Below are positions 61,098 through 61,198 of a DNA stretch of 61,198 nt, one piece after another. Every line of letters starts with the position of its first letter. Position 1 is the stretch's first letter. The stretch comes from Actinophytocola sp. (GTDB lineage Bacteria; Actinomycetota; Actinomycetes; Mycobacteriales; Pseudonocardiaceae): positions 1-61,198 of the forward strand of contig WHSS01000007.1 in NCBI GenBank assembly GCA_009379975.1, given 5' to 3'. The translations under genes were made by a program, and so were the position numbers. The notes below the pieces were generated by a model. That model saw nothing but the letters and a program-made list of their open reading frames with translations, was not told the DNA's origin and made no database searches.

Positions 61098-61173
61098 GCG
61101 CCATTAGCTCAATTGGCAGAGCAGCTGGCTCTTAACCAGCGGGTTCGGGGTTCGAGTCCCTGATGGCGCACCA
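61098..61173 (+). tRNA. tRNA-Lys (CTT anticodon)
   Basis: Cloverleaf with acceptor GCGCCAT/ATGGCGC, D-arm TAGCTCAATTGGCAGAGC, anticodon stem GCTGG/CCAGC around loop CTCTTAA (anticodon CTT) and T-arm GGGTTCGAGTCCC. Discriminator A and an encoded CCA (61171-61173). Confidence 0.97.
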
Positions 61174-61198
61174 CGTCTGTATCGACGCCCACCAGCGG

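Noticed and set aside
54080..61173. Integrated element bounded by tRNA-His and tRNA-Lys
   Set aside because: The two tRNA 3' ends do not form direct repeats and no integrase is present; only a weaker accessory-segment idea is kept.

Overview
The window is high-GC DNA with GTG/TTG starts, gene pairs coupled by ATGA or GTGA overlaps, a DivIVA-type coiled-coil protein, ECF sigma and ROK/GntR regulators, a GTP-type PEP carboxykinase and a DUF6292-type protein. This fits a chromosomal segment of an actinobacterium, most likely Pseudonocardiales (Amycolatopsis/Saccharomonospora-like). No phage structural genes, transposase, CRISPR array or large natural-product cluster was seen.

Layout. 0.2-4 kb: a DivIVA-like protein, an AhpD-like protein and, divergent from it, an ECF41-like sigma factor whose C-terminus is replaced by the end of a flavin monooxygenase, then an MFS transporter. 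4-9 kb: a NitT/TauT-type ABC transporter (lipoprotein, two permeases, ATPase) with an FAH-family enzyme and a divergent GntR regulator; both promoters carry the same ATATCTGATAT-type palindrome. 9-17 kb: a ROK regulator divergent from a tightly coupled Entner-Doudoroff operon (zwf-edd-glk-eda-PfkB kinase) that ends in the remnant of a LacI regulator. The glucokinase gene contains a 165-bp palindromic element that keeps the frame open. 17-19 kb: an HTH protein with a shortened nucleotidyltransferase partner (AbiE-like). 19-31 kb: a secreted beta-propeller protein, a Na+/alanine symporter, CutA, NUDIX, AraC/BVMO, a universal stress protein, PEPCK, GNAT and an NAD(P)H oxidoreductase. 31-34.6 kb: a GlxA-type regulator, a thioredoxin-like protein, an ArsR/aquaporin pair and a YefM/YoeB toxin-antitoxin pair. 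34.7-44 kb: a catabolic block with acyl-CoA dehydrogenase, SDR, APH-type kinase, histidine phosphatase, SMP-30 and asparaginase genes, a TetR regulator, secreted proteins and an acyl-CoA synthetase. 44-54 kb: HrpA helicase, MarR, an Asp-nucleophile hydrolase with a flavoprotein reductase, a second GlxA-type regulator, oligoribonuclease and tRNA-His. 54-58 kb: a signalling group (double-domain KaiC ATPase, MerR-REC fusion, divergent STAS protein), then DUF6292 and CGNR proteins. 58-59.7 kb: a metallophosphoesterase and a LysE exporter, both frameshifted. The window ends with an L,D-transpeptidase and tRNA-Lys.

The most distinctive feature is a set of short palindromic repeat families between genes. 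One family (9.0, 18.8 and 22.9 kb) has a perfect 19-bp stem with compensatory base changes and supplies stop codons to adjoining genes. A second (23.8, 29.6 and 44.4 kb) is built around TCGTGCGTGAAA arms. A third (1 and 1141) has AAGG...CCTT ends. A fourth type sits inside glk. The KaiC/MerR-REC/STAS group is the best candidate for an undescribed signalling system: its STAS protein lacks the usual phosphorylatable serine, and a receiver domain occupies the place where a cobalamin-binding domain would sit in CarH-type MerR proteins.
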